This document shows, in pieces, positions 15,471 to 23,455 of a DNA stretch of 24,599 bases. The number at the start of each line of letters is the position of its first letter. The first letter of the stretch is position 1. Source of the stretch: Lichenicoccus sp964235615 (GTDB lineage: Bacteria > Pseudomonadota > Alphaproteobacteria > Acetobacterales > Acetobacteraceae); the NCBI GenBank assembly GCA_964235615.1, contig CAXSEE010000048.1, positions 1 to 24,599 on the forward strand. Reading direction: 5' to 3'. The translations under genes and the position numbers were made by a program. Under the pieces are notes generated by a model. That model saw nothing but the letters and a program-made list of their open reading frames with translations, did not search any database and was not told where the DNA came from.

Positions 15471-17455
15471 GCCGGTCCGTTCTCGCGGCCATGCTGCTGC
15501 TCGCGTCCACCGCGATCCCGGCCGGTGCGCAATCCATCGATCACGATGCCTTCGAGCAGATGTTCGGCGAACCCGTGACCAGCTCCGCGACCGGCCAGCC
15601 GCAGCGTGCCAGCGAGGTGCCGGTCGAGATGGACATCGTCACCGCCGACGACATTCGCCGTTCCGGTGCCGACAATATCCCCGACGTGCTGCGCTTCGTG
15701 GCCGGCCTCGATGTTCGCCGCTATGGCGAGCAGGACGCGGAGGTCGGCATACGCGGCTACAACACCGCGCTGAACCCGCGCGTGCTGGTGCTGCTCGACG
15801 GCAGGCAGGTTTATGAGGATGACTACGGCGCCACGGTCTGGCCAATGATCCCGGTTGCAATGAGCGCCATCCGCCAGATCGAGATCATCAAGGGTCCCGG
15901 TGCCGCGCTTTACGGCTTCAATGCGGTTTCCGGCGTCATCAACATCGTCACCTACAATCCCTTGACCGACAAGGTGGATGCCGCCCGGGCGGAAGGGGGC
16001 AGTCAGAGCCAGGCCTATGGCGAGGCGGTTGCCACCGCGCAGATCCCGGACCGGGCCGGCGTGCGCCTGTCCGCCGAGGGTTTCCGTTCGACTGAGTTCC
16101 TTGGCAGCCAGGCTGGCGACACCCGCGAACAGCCGCATACCGGCACGGTTGCCATCGACGCGCGCTTCCTGCTCGTGCCGAGCGTGGAATGGGATCTGTC
16201 CGGGTCGATAGGCAGCGTCGACACCGACTTCTACCTCGACCCTGGTTTATACAGGCCAATCGGTTTGAAGGCCAACAGCCTGCGCAGCCAGCTTTCCGCC
16301 GATACTGCGATCGGGATGCTGCAACTCGATGCCTATCGTAACGAAAACCGCACGTCAGACCGGGACCAGGGCTCCGACGATAGCTGGCGGGAAGACGTTA
16401 TCGTCGTGCAGGCCAGCGATCTGCTGAAACCGGCTCGCAACCAGACCGTGCGTGTCGCCGCAGAATATCGCGACAACTCGGCGTCGTCGCTGCAATCCTT
16501 CAACGGCCGAGTCGGCTACATCAATATCGCCGGATCGCTGATGTGGAATTGGCAGATCCTGCCGCGCCTGTCCCTCACCAACGCCATACGCGTCGATGAT
16601 CTCTCGCTCAGTCACCAGGGCGCGCAGTTCGAACTCGCAGGAATTGGCGGCGTATATCACGATGCGAACATCGTAGAGCCGAGCTTCAACAGCGGCGCCG
16701 TCCTCAAGCTCACGAACTATGACACCATTCGCCTCACCGCGGCCCGCGCCATACAATTGCCCAGTCTGGTGGATTTCGGTTACGCCCGGGACTACAGCGC
16801 TGGCATCATCGCTGGAAACTCCGGTCTGCAGCCATCCATCGTGCAGAACTACGAACTCGACTATGATCGCGGCTTGCCCTCGCTCGACTCCACGCTGCGG
16901 ATCGCCGCCTTCACGCAGCACACGAGCACCACCATCGGATCGCCCTTCAGCTCGGATATAACGCTGTTGTCCAACGGACGCGCGGCGTTGCTCGCGCGCA
17001 ATTTCGGCGACAGCAGCGCGTCCGGCGGCGAGATCGGCCTCAAGGGCAGCAGCGCCTCCGGCCTGCACTGGGCCGCCAGTTACGCCCTCGCCGTGGTGCA
17101 TGACGACAGCTCGCGTGCCGTGCTCCTCTCGACGCCCTCGGTGAGCTACCAGAGGCAGACGCCGACCCACTCCGTCATCCTCGGGGCCGGCTACAGTTGG
17201 AAGCGGCTGGATCTCGATACGCAAGCCCGCTGGCAGTCGCACTTCGAGGACTTCACGGTCGGTCCCGACGGATACACTGCCCAAACCGTGTCAGTGCCGA
17301 ACTACGTCACCGTCAATGTCCGCCTGGGCTGGCGTGTCACCAACCAGATCACGCTCTCGCTGCTCGCCGAGCAGTTGAACCAGCAGAGCCTCGCCGAGAC
17401 AGCCGGGTTGCAGGTCGACCGGCGCTTCGTCGCAGGCATCGAGGCGAAATTCTGA
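15467..17455 (+). CDS. TonB-dependent-receptor-like outer-membrane protein
   Basis: A 662-residue outer-membrane protein with signal peptide 1-21 (ending AGA). A short linker (FEQMFGEPVTSSATGQPQRASEVP, about 29-52) is followed by the plug domain about 53-163 (VGIRGYN at 93-99, VLVLLDGRQVY, then EIIKGPGAALYGFNAVSGVINIV), and then a 22-strand-type barrel ending in F662, as outer-membrane proteins do. I see no clear TonB box in the linker and no N-terminal STN signalling domain. The start overlaps the YfiR-like stop, and a GGDEF-EAL gene follows after 43 bases, while no ABC importer is adjacent. A sensory rather than purely uptake role is therefore inferred. The ligand is unknown. Confidence 0.88.
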   Translation: MSRSVLAAMLLLASTAIPAGAQSIDHDAFEQMFGEPVTSSATGQPQRASEVPVEMDIVTADDIRRSGADNIPDVLRFVAGLDVRRYGEQDAEVGIRGYNTALNPRVLVLLDGRQVYEDDYGATVWPMIPVAMSAIRQIEIIKGPGAALYGFNAVSGVINIVTYNPLTDKVDAARAEGGSQSQAYGEAVATAQIPDRAGVRLSAEGFRSTEFLGSQAGDTREQPHTGTVAIDARFLLVPSVEWDLSGSIGSVDTDFYLDPGLYRPIGLKANSLRSQLSADTAIGMLQLDAYRNENRTSDRDQGSDDSWREDVIVVQASDLLKPARNQTVRVAAEYRDNSASSLQSFNGRVGYINIAGSLMWNWQILPRLSLTNAIRVDDLSLSHQGAQFELAGIGGVYHDANIVEPSFNSGAVLKLTNYDTIRLTAARAIQLPSLVDFGYARDYSAGIIAGNSGLQPSIVQNYELDYDRGLPSLDSTLRIAAFTQHTSTTIGSPFSSDITLLSNGRAALLARNFGDSSASGGEIGLKGSSASGLHWAASYALAVVHDDSSRAVLLSTPSVSYQRQTPTHSVILGAGYSWKRLDLDTQARWQSHFEDFTVGPDGYTAQTVSVPNYVTVNVRLGWRVTNQITLSLLAEQLNQQSLAETAGLQVDRRFVAGIEAKF

Positions 17456-17498
17456 TGCCGATGCAATCCATGGCGACCCGCGGCGGGAGTGAAGCGCC

Positions 17499-19940
17499 AT
17501 GACCCATCTGCTTGCGCAACTGCTGCGCGACCATGACGCGCGCGTCATCGTCCTGGTGCTGCTGGAAGCCTTCATCGGCAGCGGGACCTTCATAAAGATC
17601 CTGTTCGGATACAGGTCGCGCCTGAGAGGACGCCTGGTGACGGTGTTGCTGTTCGGCATCTCGGTCACCCTGGTCTCGTGGCTCGCCTTCATCATGGCCC
17701 TGGCTGGTACCTTTCCGCGGCTCAGCGTGACCATGCCGATGCGCTGGATCATCCCCGCACTGGCGATGTCCCTGCTCAGCAGCATGGCCGTGGCAGCCCT
17801 CCAGCAGCTTGGCCGCCGCTCGGCGCGCAACGCCCTGCTGTCCGGATCGCTGCTGGCCTGCGGCTTCTCGTGCATGCTGTTCACCGGCATGGCCGGCCTG
17901 GTCAGGCCGTTCGCCCTCGCCTACGACCTTACCGCCGTGATCGTCATCATGGTGCTGGGCGCCGCCTTGTGCAGTTATGCCCTGTGGGAAGCCGGCAACC
18001 GGAAGCGCCGGCATCCCGGGATGATCGGCAGCGGGCTGGCTGCCCTGGCGATCAGCGTGCTGGCTTTCGGATCCATGGCCGCCATCCTGCCTTTCGATGC
18101 CTGGATCAACGCGGTGAGCCGCCCGGATCAGCTGGCATCCTCCCCGATCGCCATCATCATCGCCGCGGAAGCCGTCGCGGTGCTGGTGCTCAGCCTGTCC
18201 GGGTCGCTGGTCGACAACCGGGTCGCGGCGAGAGACCAGCAGGAAACCGACCGCTTCCGGCAGCTGGCGGACAGCACGCTCGAGGGGATCCTGATCCACC
18301 GCAACGGCCGCATCCTCGACGGCAACGATAGTCTGGCCGCCCTGCTCGGCGTGAAGCTCGCGGAGTTGCGCACCAGTCCGCTCGCCCGCTTCGTCGTCCC
18401 CGATAGCGACCCCTCGATCTGGAGCCCCGAACAGGGTGCCATACCGGTGGAGACGGAAATCGTCGCGGCCAACGGCAACCGGATGCCGGTCGAGATCCTG
18501 TCCCGCGCGATCAGCTATGGCGGCCAGCCGGCGCTGGTCACCGCACTGCGCGATGTGCGTGAACGCCGGGCATCCGAGCAGCGGATCCGCTTCCTGGCCC
18601 ACCACGACATGCTTACCGAGCTGCCGAACCGCGTGCTGTTGAGCGAAAGCCTGGACCTTGCACTGCGTGGTGCCGCACGCAACGCGACGCCGATCGCGGT
18701 GCTGTGCCTCGACCTGGACTCCTTCAAGATGGTCAACGACACGCTCGGACATGCCGCCGGCGACCAGTTGCTCTGCCAGGTGGCGGTCCGGTTGCGCGAC
18801 AACCTGCGCGAGAGCGATTTCATCGCCCGTGTCGGTGGCGACGAGTTCGTCGTCCTGCAGACCACCGGCGTGCAGCCCGGACAGGCGACGACGCTGGCAA
18901 AACGGATCATCGAATGTCTCGCGCCGAGCTTCCACATCGACGGCCAGGACGTCAATATCGGCGTCAGCATCGGGATTTCGGTGCATCCGCAGGACGGCGA
19001 CACCGCCGTGGCACTGCTGAAGAATGCCGATATCGCGCTCTACCGGGCCAAGGAGGATGGGCTTGGCTGGTTCCGATTGTTCGAGAGCGGCATGGACCTG
19101 GCCCTGCGCGAACGGCGCGTGCTGGAACAGGATCTCCGCCTCGCGTTGCAGCGTGACGAGTTCATTCTCCATTTCCAGCCGCTGTTCGACAACAAGCTCG
19201 AGCTGGTGGCCTTCGAGGCGCTGGTGCGATGGGTGCATCCCGTCCATGGAATGGTTCCGCCCGCACGGTTCATCTCCCTGGCCGAGGAATGCGGCCTCAT
19301 CATACCGCTCGGCGAATGGGTCATGCGCGCCGCCTGCACGATGGCGATGACCTGGGATCACGCCTGCAGGGTCGCGGTCAACCTGTCACCCACCCAGTTC
19401 CTGCGCGGTGACCTGCGCGCCATGGTGGCCAACATCCTGGCCGAGACCGGCCTGCCGCCGAACCGCCTGGAGCTGGAGATCACCGAGGGGGTGCTGATGG
19501 ACAATACCGAGGGCGCGATCCGCACGCTGAACGAGCTGCGCGGGATCGGCGCCCGGCTGGTGCTGGACGATTTCGGCACCGGCTATTCGAGCCTCTCCTA
19601 CCTGCAGCGTTTCCCGTTCGACAAGCTCAAGGTGGACCGCTCCTTCGTGCAGCGGCTGGAGGCCGATGACGGCTCCCGGGCCATCATCAAGGCCATCATC
19701 GCCATGAGCCGCAGCCTCAACCTCGAAGTCACCGCGGAGGGGGTCGAGACCATCGAGCAGTTCGAGCTGCTTTGCGCCCAAGGGTGTCACGAGCTGCAGG
19801 GCTTCCTGCTGGGTCGTCCGATGCCGCATGAGGCCATCGCCCAGTTCGTGCAGGACCATGCGAGGGCCAGGCAGGTCACGAGGGCAGTGCCAGTCTCAGC
19901 GTCGGAAAGCCGGTTGCCGTTGGTCGCGGTTGCCGGCTGA
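17499..19940 (+). CDS. Membrane PAS-GGDEF-EAL c-di-GMP enzyme with degenerate MHYT sensor
   Basis: An 813-residue protein. Residues 1-240 form a seven-helix MHYT-like membrane region; the three places where MHYT domains carry a His read WLAFIM (61-66), MLFTGM (126-131) and VLAFGSM (187-193), so each His is replaced by Ala or Leu. A PAS domain (about 250-355) follows. The GGDEF domain (about 360-525) has HHDMLTELPNR, intact GGDEF (446-450) and an inhibitory I-site RESD (437-440). The EAL domain (about 540-785) has E573 (EALVRW), N628, E660, D690-D691 (DDFGTGYS), K711, E747 and Q767, all expected for phosphodiesterase activity. Both making and breaking c-di-GMP are thus possible. GGGAG at 17485-17489 serves the ATG. 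It is the last gene of the YfiR-like/receptor operon. Confidence 0.92.
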   Translation: MTHLLAQLLRDHDARVIVLVLLEAFIGSGTFIKILFGYRSRLRGRLVTVLLFGISVTLVSWLAFIMALAGTFPRLSVTMPMRWIIPALAMSLLSSMAVAALQQLGRRSARNALLSGSLLACGFSCMLFTGMAGLVRPFALAYDLTAVIVIMVLGAALCSYALWEAGNRKRRHPGMIGSGLAALAISVLAFGSMAAILPFDAWINAVSRPDQLASSPIAIIIAAEAVAVLVLSLSGSLVDNRVAARDQQETDRFRQLADSTLEGILIHRNGRILDGNDSLAALLGVKLAELRTSPLARFVVPDSDPSIWSPEQGAIPVETEIVAANGNRMPVEILSRAISYGGQPALVTALRDVRERRASEQRIRFLAHHDMLTELPNRVLLSESLDLALRGAARNATPIAVLCLDLDSFKMVNDTLGHAAGDQLLCQVAVRLRDNLRESDFIARVGGDEFVVLQTTGVQPGQATTLAKRIIECLAPSFHIDGQDVNIGVSIGISVHPQDGDTAVALLKNADIALYRAKEDGLGWFRLFESGMDLALRERRVLEQDLRLALQRDEFILHFQPLFDNKLELVAFEALVRWVHPVHGMVPPARFISLAEECGLIIPLGEWVMRAACTMAMTWDHACRVAVNLSPTQFLRGDLRAMVANILAETGLPPNRLELEITEGVLMDNTEGAIRTLNELRGIGARLVLDDFGTGYSSLSYLQRFPFDKLKVDRSFVQRLEADDGSRAIIKAIIAMSRSLNLEVTAEGVETIEQFELLCAQGCHELQGFLLGRPMPHEAIAQFVQDHARARQVTRAVPVSASESRLPLVAVAG

Positions 19941-19969
19941 CCATCTGTCCGCTGATTGACCTGACCGCT

Positions 19970-19996
19970 CGATCGGTTCTTACCTCGGTCCGATCG
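19970..19996. promoter_or_regulatory. Inverted repeat upstream of the MFS gene
   Basis: CGATCGG (19970-19976) and CCGATCG (19990-19996) are perfect inverted arms 13 bases apart; CTCGG (19984-19988) and CCGAG (19997-20001) form a second overlapping pair. There is no T tract, so this looks more like a protein-binding site for the MFS gene, or a weak hairpin after the GGDEF-EAL gene, than a rho-independent terminator. TTGACC at 19956-19961 could be a -35 element, but no good -10 follows. Confidence 0.3.
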
Positions 19997-20046
19997 GCCG
20001 AGAACGTCCTGGATTAGAAGACGCGGGCCAGCGGAGGGAAGACGAC

Positions 20047-21399
20047 ATGGCGGATGAGCCGGCACTCGCAAGCGCGATCGGCAAGGCGCGAAGACGCCTG
20101 ATGCCGCTGCTGCTGATCATGTATCTCGTGGCCATGCTGGACCGGACCAACATCGGTTTCGCGAGACAGGCGCTGCGGCATGACGCAGGGGTGTCGGATG
20201 CGGCGTTCGCCCTCGGCGCAGGCGTGTTCTTCATCACCTATGCCATCTTCGAGCTGCCGAGCAACCTGGTGCTGCATCGCGTCGGCGCGCGTATATGGAT
20301 GTGCCGGATCATGGTGAGCTGGGGCCTGGTCGCGGCGGCGATGATGTTCACCCGCGGCAACTGGTCCTTCCTGAGCCTGCGGCTCCTGCTCGGCCTGGCC
20401 GAGGCGGGTTTCTTCCCCGGCGCCATCCTCTACATGACCTACTGGTTCCCGGCGAAGGAACGCGGCCAGGTGCTGGGCCTGTTCTATTTCGGCTTTCCGA
20501 TCGCGCTCACCATCGGCAGTCCGCTCTCGGGAGGCCTGCTGGCTCTCGACGGATGGCTCGGCATCGCCGGTTGGCAGTGGATGTTCCTGATCGAGGGCCT
20601 GCTCGCCTGCCTGGTAGGGATCTATGCCCTATGGGGCCTGACCGATCATCCCACGGACGCCGCATGGCTGACGACGGAGGAAAAAGCCGCTCTGTCGCGG
20701 GCGATCGAGCAGGAGACCCAGGAGAAAATCGACCGGGGCGGGTTGCATCTCGGACGGGCGCTGCGGGACCCGCGCCTGCTGCATCTGCTCGGCGTCTATT
20801 TCTTCCTGCAGATCAGCGTCTATGGCGTGACCTTCTATCTGCCCAGCCAGGTGAGCGCGCTGCTCGGGGTCAAGATCGGCCCGGAGGTCGGGCTGATTAC
20901 CGGCATCCCCTGGCTCTGTGCCGCGCTGATGGCGGCCTACTGGCCCGGCCGTGCCGTGCGCGTCGGGAGATCGCGGCTCTACGCGCTGGTGTTCCTGCTG
21001 TTCATCACGGCCGGCCTGATCATATCCGCCAATACCCCGCCGCTGCTGGCGATCCTGGCGCTATGCTTCGTCACCACCGGGGCGATCTGCGTGCAGCCGA
21101 TCTTCTGGACCTTCCCGACCGGCTATCTCGGCGGTGTCGCCGCCGCCGGCGGGATCGCCGCGATCAACTCGCTCGGCAATCTCGGCGGGTTCGTGGCTCC
21201 CAACGTGCGGGCCTGGGCGGACGGGCACTTCGGGTCGACGGCGGCAGGGCTCTACGTGCTCGCCTTTTCGGCCCTGCTGTCCGCCGGCCTGGTGCTCATC
21301 CTGCCGGCGCGGATCGTGGCCTCGCCCGGCAGCGAACAGCCATCTGGATCATCGGCCGGCAGCCGGATCACGCCGTCACGACGACGGCAAGTCTCCTGA
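20047..21399 (+). CDS. MFS transporter, anion:cation symporter family
   Basis: A 450-residue inner-membrane transporter with twelve predicted spans. The early MLDRTNIGFARQAL (about 30-43) and FELPSNLVLHRVGARIWM (about 68-85) are hallmarks of the ACS family, which moves organic anions such as tartrate, glucarate, phthalate or sugar acids with protons or sodium. LRLLLGLAEAGFFPGAILYMTYWFP (111-135) is the family segment around TM4. A cytoplasmic loop with charged residues (TTEEKAALSRAIEQETQEK) separates the halves. AGGG 12 bases before the ATG may serve as ribosome binding site. The C-terminal tail (about 25 residues) is low complexity, and its stop codon lies inside a 15-bp tandem repeat. No catabolic gene lies beside it, so the substrate is not predictable. 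Confidence 0.9.
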   Translation: MADEPALASAIGKARRRLMPLLLIMYLVAMLDRTNIGFARQALRHDAGVSDAAFALGAGVFFITYAIFELPSNLVLHRVGARIWMCRIMVSWGLVAAAMMFTRGNWSFLSLRLLLGLAEAGFFPGAILYMTYWFPAKERGQVLGLFYFGFPIALTIGSPLSGGLLALDGWLGIAGWQWMFLIEGLLACLVGIYALWGLTDHPTDAAWLTTEEKAALSRAIEQETQEKIDRGGLHLGRALRDPRLLHLLGVYFFLQISVYGVTFYLPSQVSALLGVKIGPEVGLITGIPWLCAALMAAYWPGRAVRVGRSRLYALVFLLFITAGLIISANTPPLLAILALCFVTTGAICVQPIFWTFPTGYLGGVAAAGGIAAINSLGNLGGFVAPNVRAWADGHFGSTAAGLYVLAFSALLSAGLVLILPARIVASPGSEQPSGSSAGSRITPSRRRQVS

Positions 21400-21433
21400 A
21401 GCCAAGTCTCCTGAAGCCAAGGCTCCTGAAGCA
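21389..21433 (+). repeat. 15-bp tandem repeat across the MFS stop codon
   Basis: AAGTCTCCTGAAGCC occurs at 21389-21403 and again exactly at 21404-21418, followed by a third copy with two changes (AAGGCTCCTGAAGCA) at 21419-21433. Each unit carries an in-frame TGA for the MFS reading frame, so the stop used (21397-21399) is in the first copy and further copies are non-coding backups. Its period equals that of the repeat in cysE, though the sequences are unrelated. Confidence 0.9.
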
Positions 21434-21450
21434 TCGTCTCGTCGCGCTCG

Positions 21451-21516
21451 AAGCACGGCCCAGAAGTGGGCCTCAGGCCTGCTTTAAAGCACGGCCCGGA
21501 AGTGGGCCTTAGGCCT
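21451..21516. terminator. Duplicated hairpin unit between convergent MFS and yceI genes
   Basis: Two copies of a 30-base block, starting at 21451 and 21487 (period 36) and differing at two positions, each form a hairpin. GGCCC 21457-21461 pairs with GGGCC 21468-21472, and GGCCC 21493-21497 pairs with GGGCC 21504-21508, each with a 6-base loop. GCTTTAAAGC (21481-21490) is a perfect palindrome between them. On the minus strand the second hairpin begins directly after the yceI TAA and ends in GTGCTTT; the first can serve the MFS transcript. A bidirectional terminator with one copy duplicated is the likely role. The second copy extends into the last codons of yceI. Confidence 0.55.
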
Positions 21517-22150
21517 TCTCGAACACGCCGGCGATCGTCAGCGTCACCATGTCGCCGATCAGCGGGACATAGCTCTTCACGCCGAACTCGCTGCGCCGGA
21601 TGGTCCCGGTCAGGTCGAAGCCGACGGTGTATTTCTTGTCGAGCGGGTTGATGCCGCCGCCGACCAGCCTGGCGTGCAGCGTGACCGGCCTGGTGACGCC
21701 ATGCAGGGTGAGGTTGCCGGTCACGGTGGCGTTGCCCTTGCCGGTCGGCATCACCCGGACCGACTTGAACAGGATCTCCGGATCGGCGGAGGCGTCCAGC
21801 CAGGCATCGCTCTTGAGCTCACTGGTCAGCTTGTCGCTGGTCGTGGTGACGGAGTTCACCGGCACGTGGATCTCGAAGCTGCTCTTGGAGGGCGCCTGGG
21901 AATCCAGGTTCAGCGAGCCGCTCGCCTTCGAGAACTGCCCGTAATAGGTCGAGAAACCCATGTGCGAGACGCTGAACAGCAGCTGGGTATGGTTCGGCTC
22001 GACGGCATAGGCGCCGCTCTCGATCCTGGCCGGGTCGCTTGTGGCCGGAGACGCCATCTGCGCGGATGCATGAGGCGCCAGGCTCGCCGCGGGCAGGAGG
22101 CTTCCGGCTATCAACACGGCGATACGGGCGGCGTGGGGTCGAGGCATCAT
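21509..22150 (-). CDS. yceI: YceI-family periplasmic lipid-binding protein
   Basis: A 213-residue exported protein. The signal peptide is about 1-31 (IAVLIAGSLLPAASLAPHASA). The mature part begins with the family opening GAYAVEPNHTQLLFSVSHMGFSTYYGQF and continues with LTSELKSDAWLDASADPEILF, GNLTLHGVTRPVTL and GFDLTGTIRRSEFGV, all diagnostic of the YceI lipocalin-like barrel. Family members bind long polyisoprenoids such as ubiquinone precursors; the exact function is unsettled. Two ATG codons stand in tandem at 22148-22150 and 22145-22147; the first is used, and the longer open frame to 22318 lacks signal-peptide character. It lies 59 bases downstream of the LigT-like gene on the same strand and converges on the MFS gene. 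Confidence 0.92.
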   Translation of the reverse strand: MMPRPHAARIAVLIAGSLLPAASLAPHASAQMASPATSDPARIESGAYAVEPNHTQLLFSVSHMGFSTYYGQFSKASGSLNLDSQAPSKSSFEIHVPVNSVTTTSDKLTSELKSDAWLDASADPEILFKSVRVMPTGKGNATVTGNLTLHGVTRPVTLHARLVGGGINPLDKKYTVGFDLTGTIRRSEFGVKSYVPLIGDMVTLTIAGVFEKA

Positions 22151-22209
22151 TTCATCCAGACGAAGTTTGCCCGGGAACATGCCTGAAGCGGCGCAGGATG
22201 CAACAACCC

Positions 22210-22779
22210 TCATGTCGGGACGGTCAACTCCGGCGCGGCAAGCTCGATACGCTCGAGCGCCTCCCACGGGCCATCCAGATAGCGCCACAGCAACAAGGCC
22301 ATCCCTTCGGTCTGCCACGGAACAAAGCCTTGCTGCAGGCGCGTCAGCGTGGCGGCCGCCTGCGCCGGCGTAACCTTGTTCTGCACCGTGACATGAGGCT
22401 GGAAGCGTTGGCGGTCCTGGGGCGTCAGCCAGTCCGACCAGGCGGCGGCCAGCTCCGCGCGCAGCGCCTGCAGTCCCGGCGAGTGCAGCCTGAACGCGAC
22501 ACCGCGGCCAAGCGACCGCGGCGGCTCGACCAGGATCGCCGGCCGCGTCGCCTCCACCGCCCGCAGCCGGCGCAGGATGCCGGCATGCTCCGAACCCGGC
22601 AAGGCATGGAACAGCGAGACATGCGCCGGCACTATGTTGCGCCCGGCGGGAAAATGCCGGTTCCGCAAGGCCTGGAACAGCGATTGCGCCGGCTCCGCGA
22701 GCTGCAGGGTGAGCAGCAGCGGCGCCTGGTCGGCGCGTCGCACAGTAGCAGGGGAGGGGTCCATCGGTTGCGTGGTCAT
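22210..22779 (-). CDS. 2'-5' RNA ligase / 2H phosphoesterase family protein
   Basis: A roughly 189-residue cytoplasmic protein with the two HxS/T motifs of the 2H phosphoesterase superfamily: HVS at 53-55 (PAHVSLFHALPG) and HVT at 129-131 (FQPHVTVQNK), 76 residues apart. This arrangement is that of LigT/ThpR-like enzymes, which act on 2',3'-cyclic phosphate or 2'-5' linkages in RNA; the in vivo substrate is usually unknown. The start is uncertain among ATG codons at 22788, 22779 and 22764; 22779 is chosen because GAGG precedes it closely. The open frame continues to 22869, but that would overlap the atpH promoter and start. Probably co-transcribed with yceI. Confidence 0.8.
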   Translation of the reverse strand: MTTQPMDPSPATVRRADQAPLLLTLQLAEPAQSLFQALRNRHFPAGRNIVPAHVSLFHALPGSEHAGILRRLRAVEATRPAILVEPPRSLGRGVAFRLHSPGLQALRAELAAAWSDWLTPQDRQRFQPHVTVQNKVTPAQAAATLTRLQQGFVPWQTEGMALLLWRYLDGPWEALERIELAAPELTVPT

Positions 22780-22817
22780 GGGCCTCATGCTAGACGCCCG
22801 GCAATGGCGCAAGTCGC

Positions 22818-22823
22818 TATAAT
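22818..22823 (+). promoter_or_regulatory. Consensus -10 box (TATAAT) close to the atpH start
   Basis: A perfect TATAAT ends 12 bases before the atpH ATG at 22836. A transcript starting about 7 bases further on would have a leader of only about 5-7 bases. No -35 element of reasonable quality lies 16-18 bases upstream (the sequence there is CGCCCG-like). Function as the atp promoter is plausible but unproven. Confidence 0.35.
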
Positions 22824-22835
22824 CCACGGAAATAG

Positions 22836-23455
22836 ATGGAAACGCCAAGCGTGGTGCCAAGTGCCGCAATAGATGGCCCGACTTCCGGTCCGAACGCCCA
22901 GATAGGTGGCCAGCCCAGCGGCTTGTTCGGACGCTATGCGACCGCGCTCTACGAACTCGCCGACGAGCATCGCAATCTCGACGAGGTGGTGGACCAGGCC
23001 AATGCCCTCGGCCGGCTGATCGACCAGAGCCAGCCGCTGCGTGCCCTGCTGTCCAGCCCGACGCTGGATATCGCCCAGTCCCGCGATGCCGTGCTGGCGA
23101 TACTCGACGAGCAGGGCTTCGGCGCCACCATCCGGCATTTCGTCGGCGTGATCGCCAACAACCGCCGGCTGCCGGCGTTACGCGGCATCGTCGCGGCCTT
23201 CGCCGCCCTGGTCGCCGGCCGGCGCGGGATCACCATCGCCCAGGTATCGAGCGCCCATCCCCTGACCAGCCTGCAACGCACCCAGCTTCAGGCCCGGCTG
23301 ACCGAGGCCGGCTACGGGCGGGTGGACATACAGGAGAGCGTCGATGCGTCGTTGCTGGGCGGTCTGGTCGTGCGCGTCGGTGCCCGGCTATATGATGCCA
23401 GCGTCAAGTCCCGTCTCGCCCGCCTGAACCATGCCATGAAGGGAGTCTCCGCGTG

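Noticed and set aside
17349..19361. A 670-codon open frame antisense to the GGDEF-EAL gene
   Set aside because: Same shadow effect; the plus-strand protein has all catalytic motifs in one frame.
21389..21522. CRISPR-like repeat array
   Set aside because: Units are directly tandem without spacers, too few and too short, and no cas genes are present.
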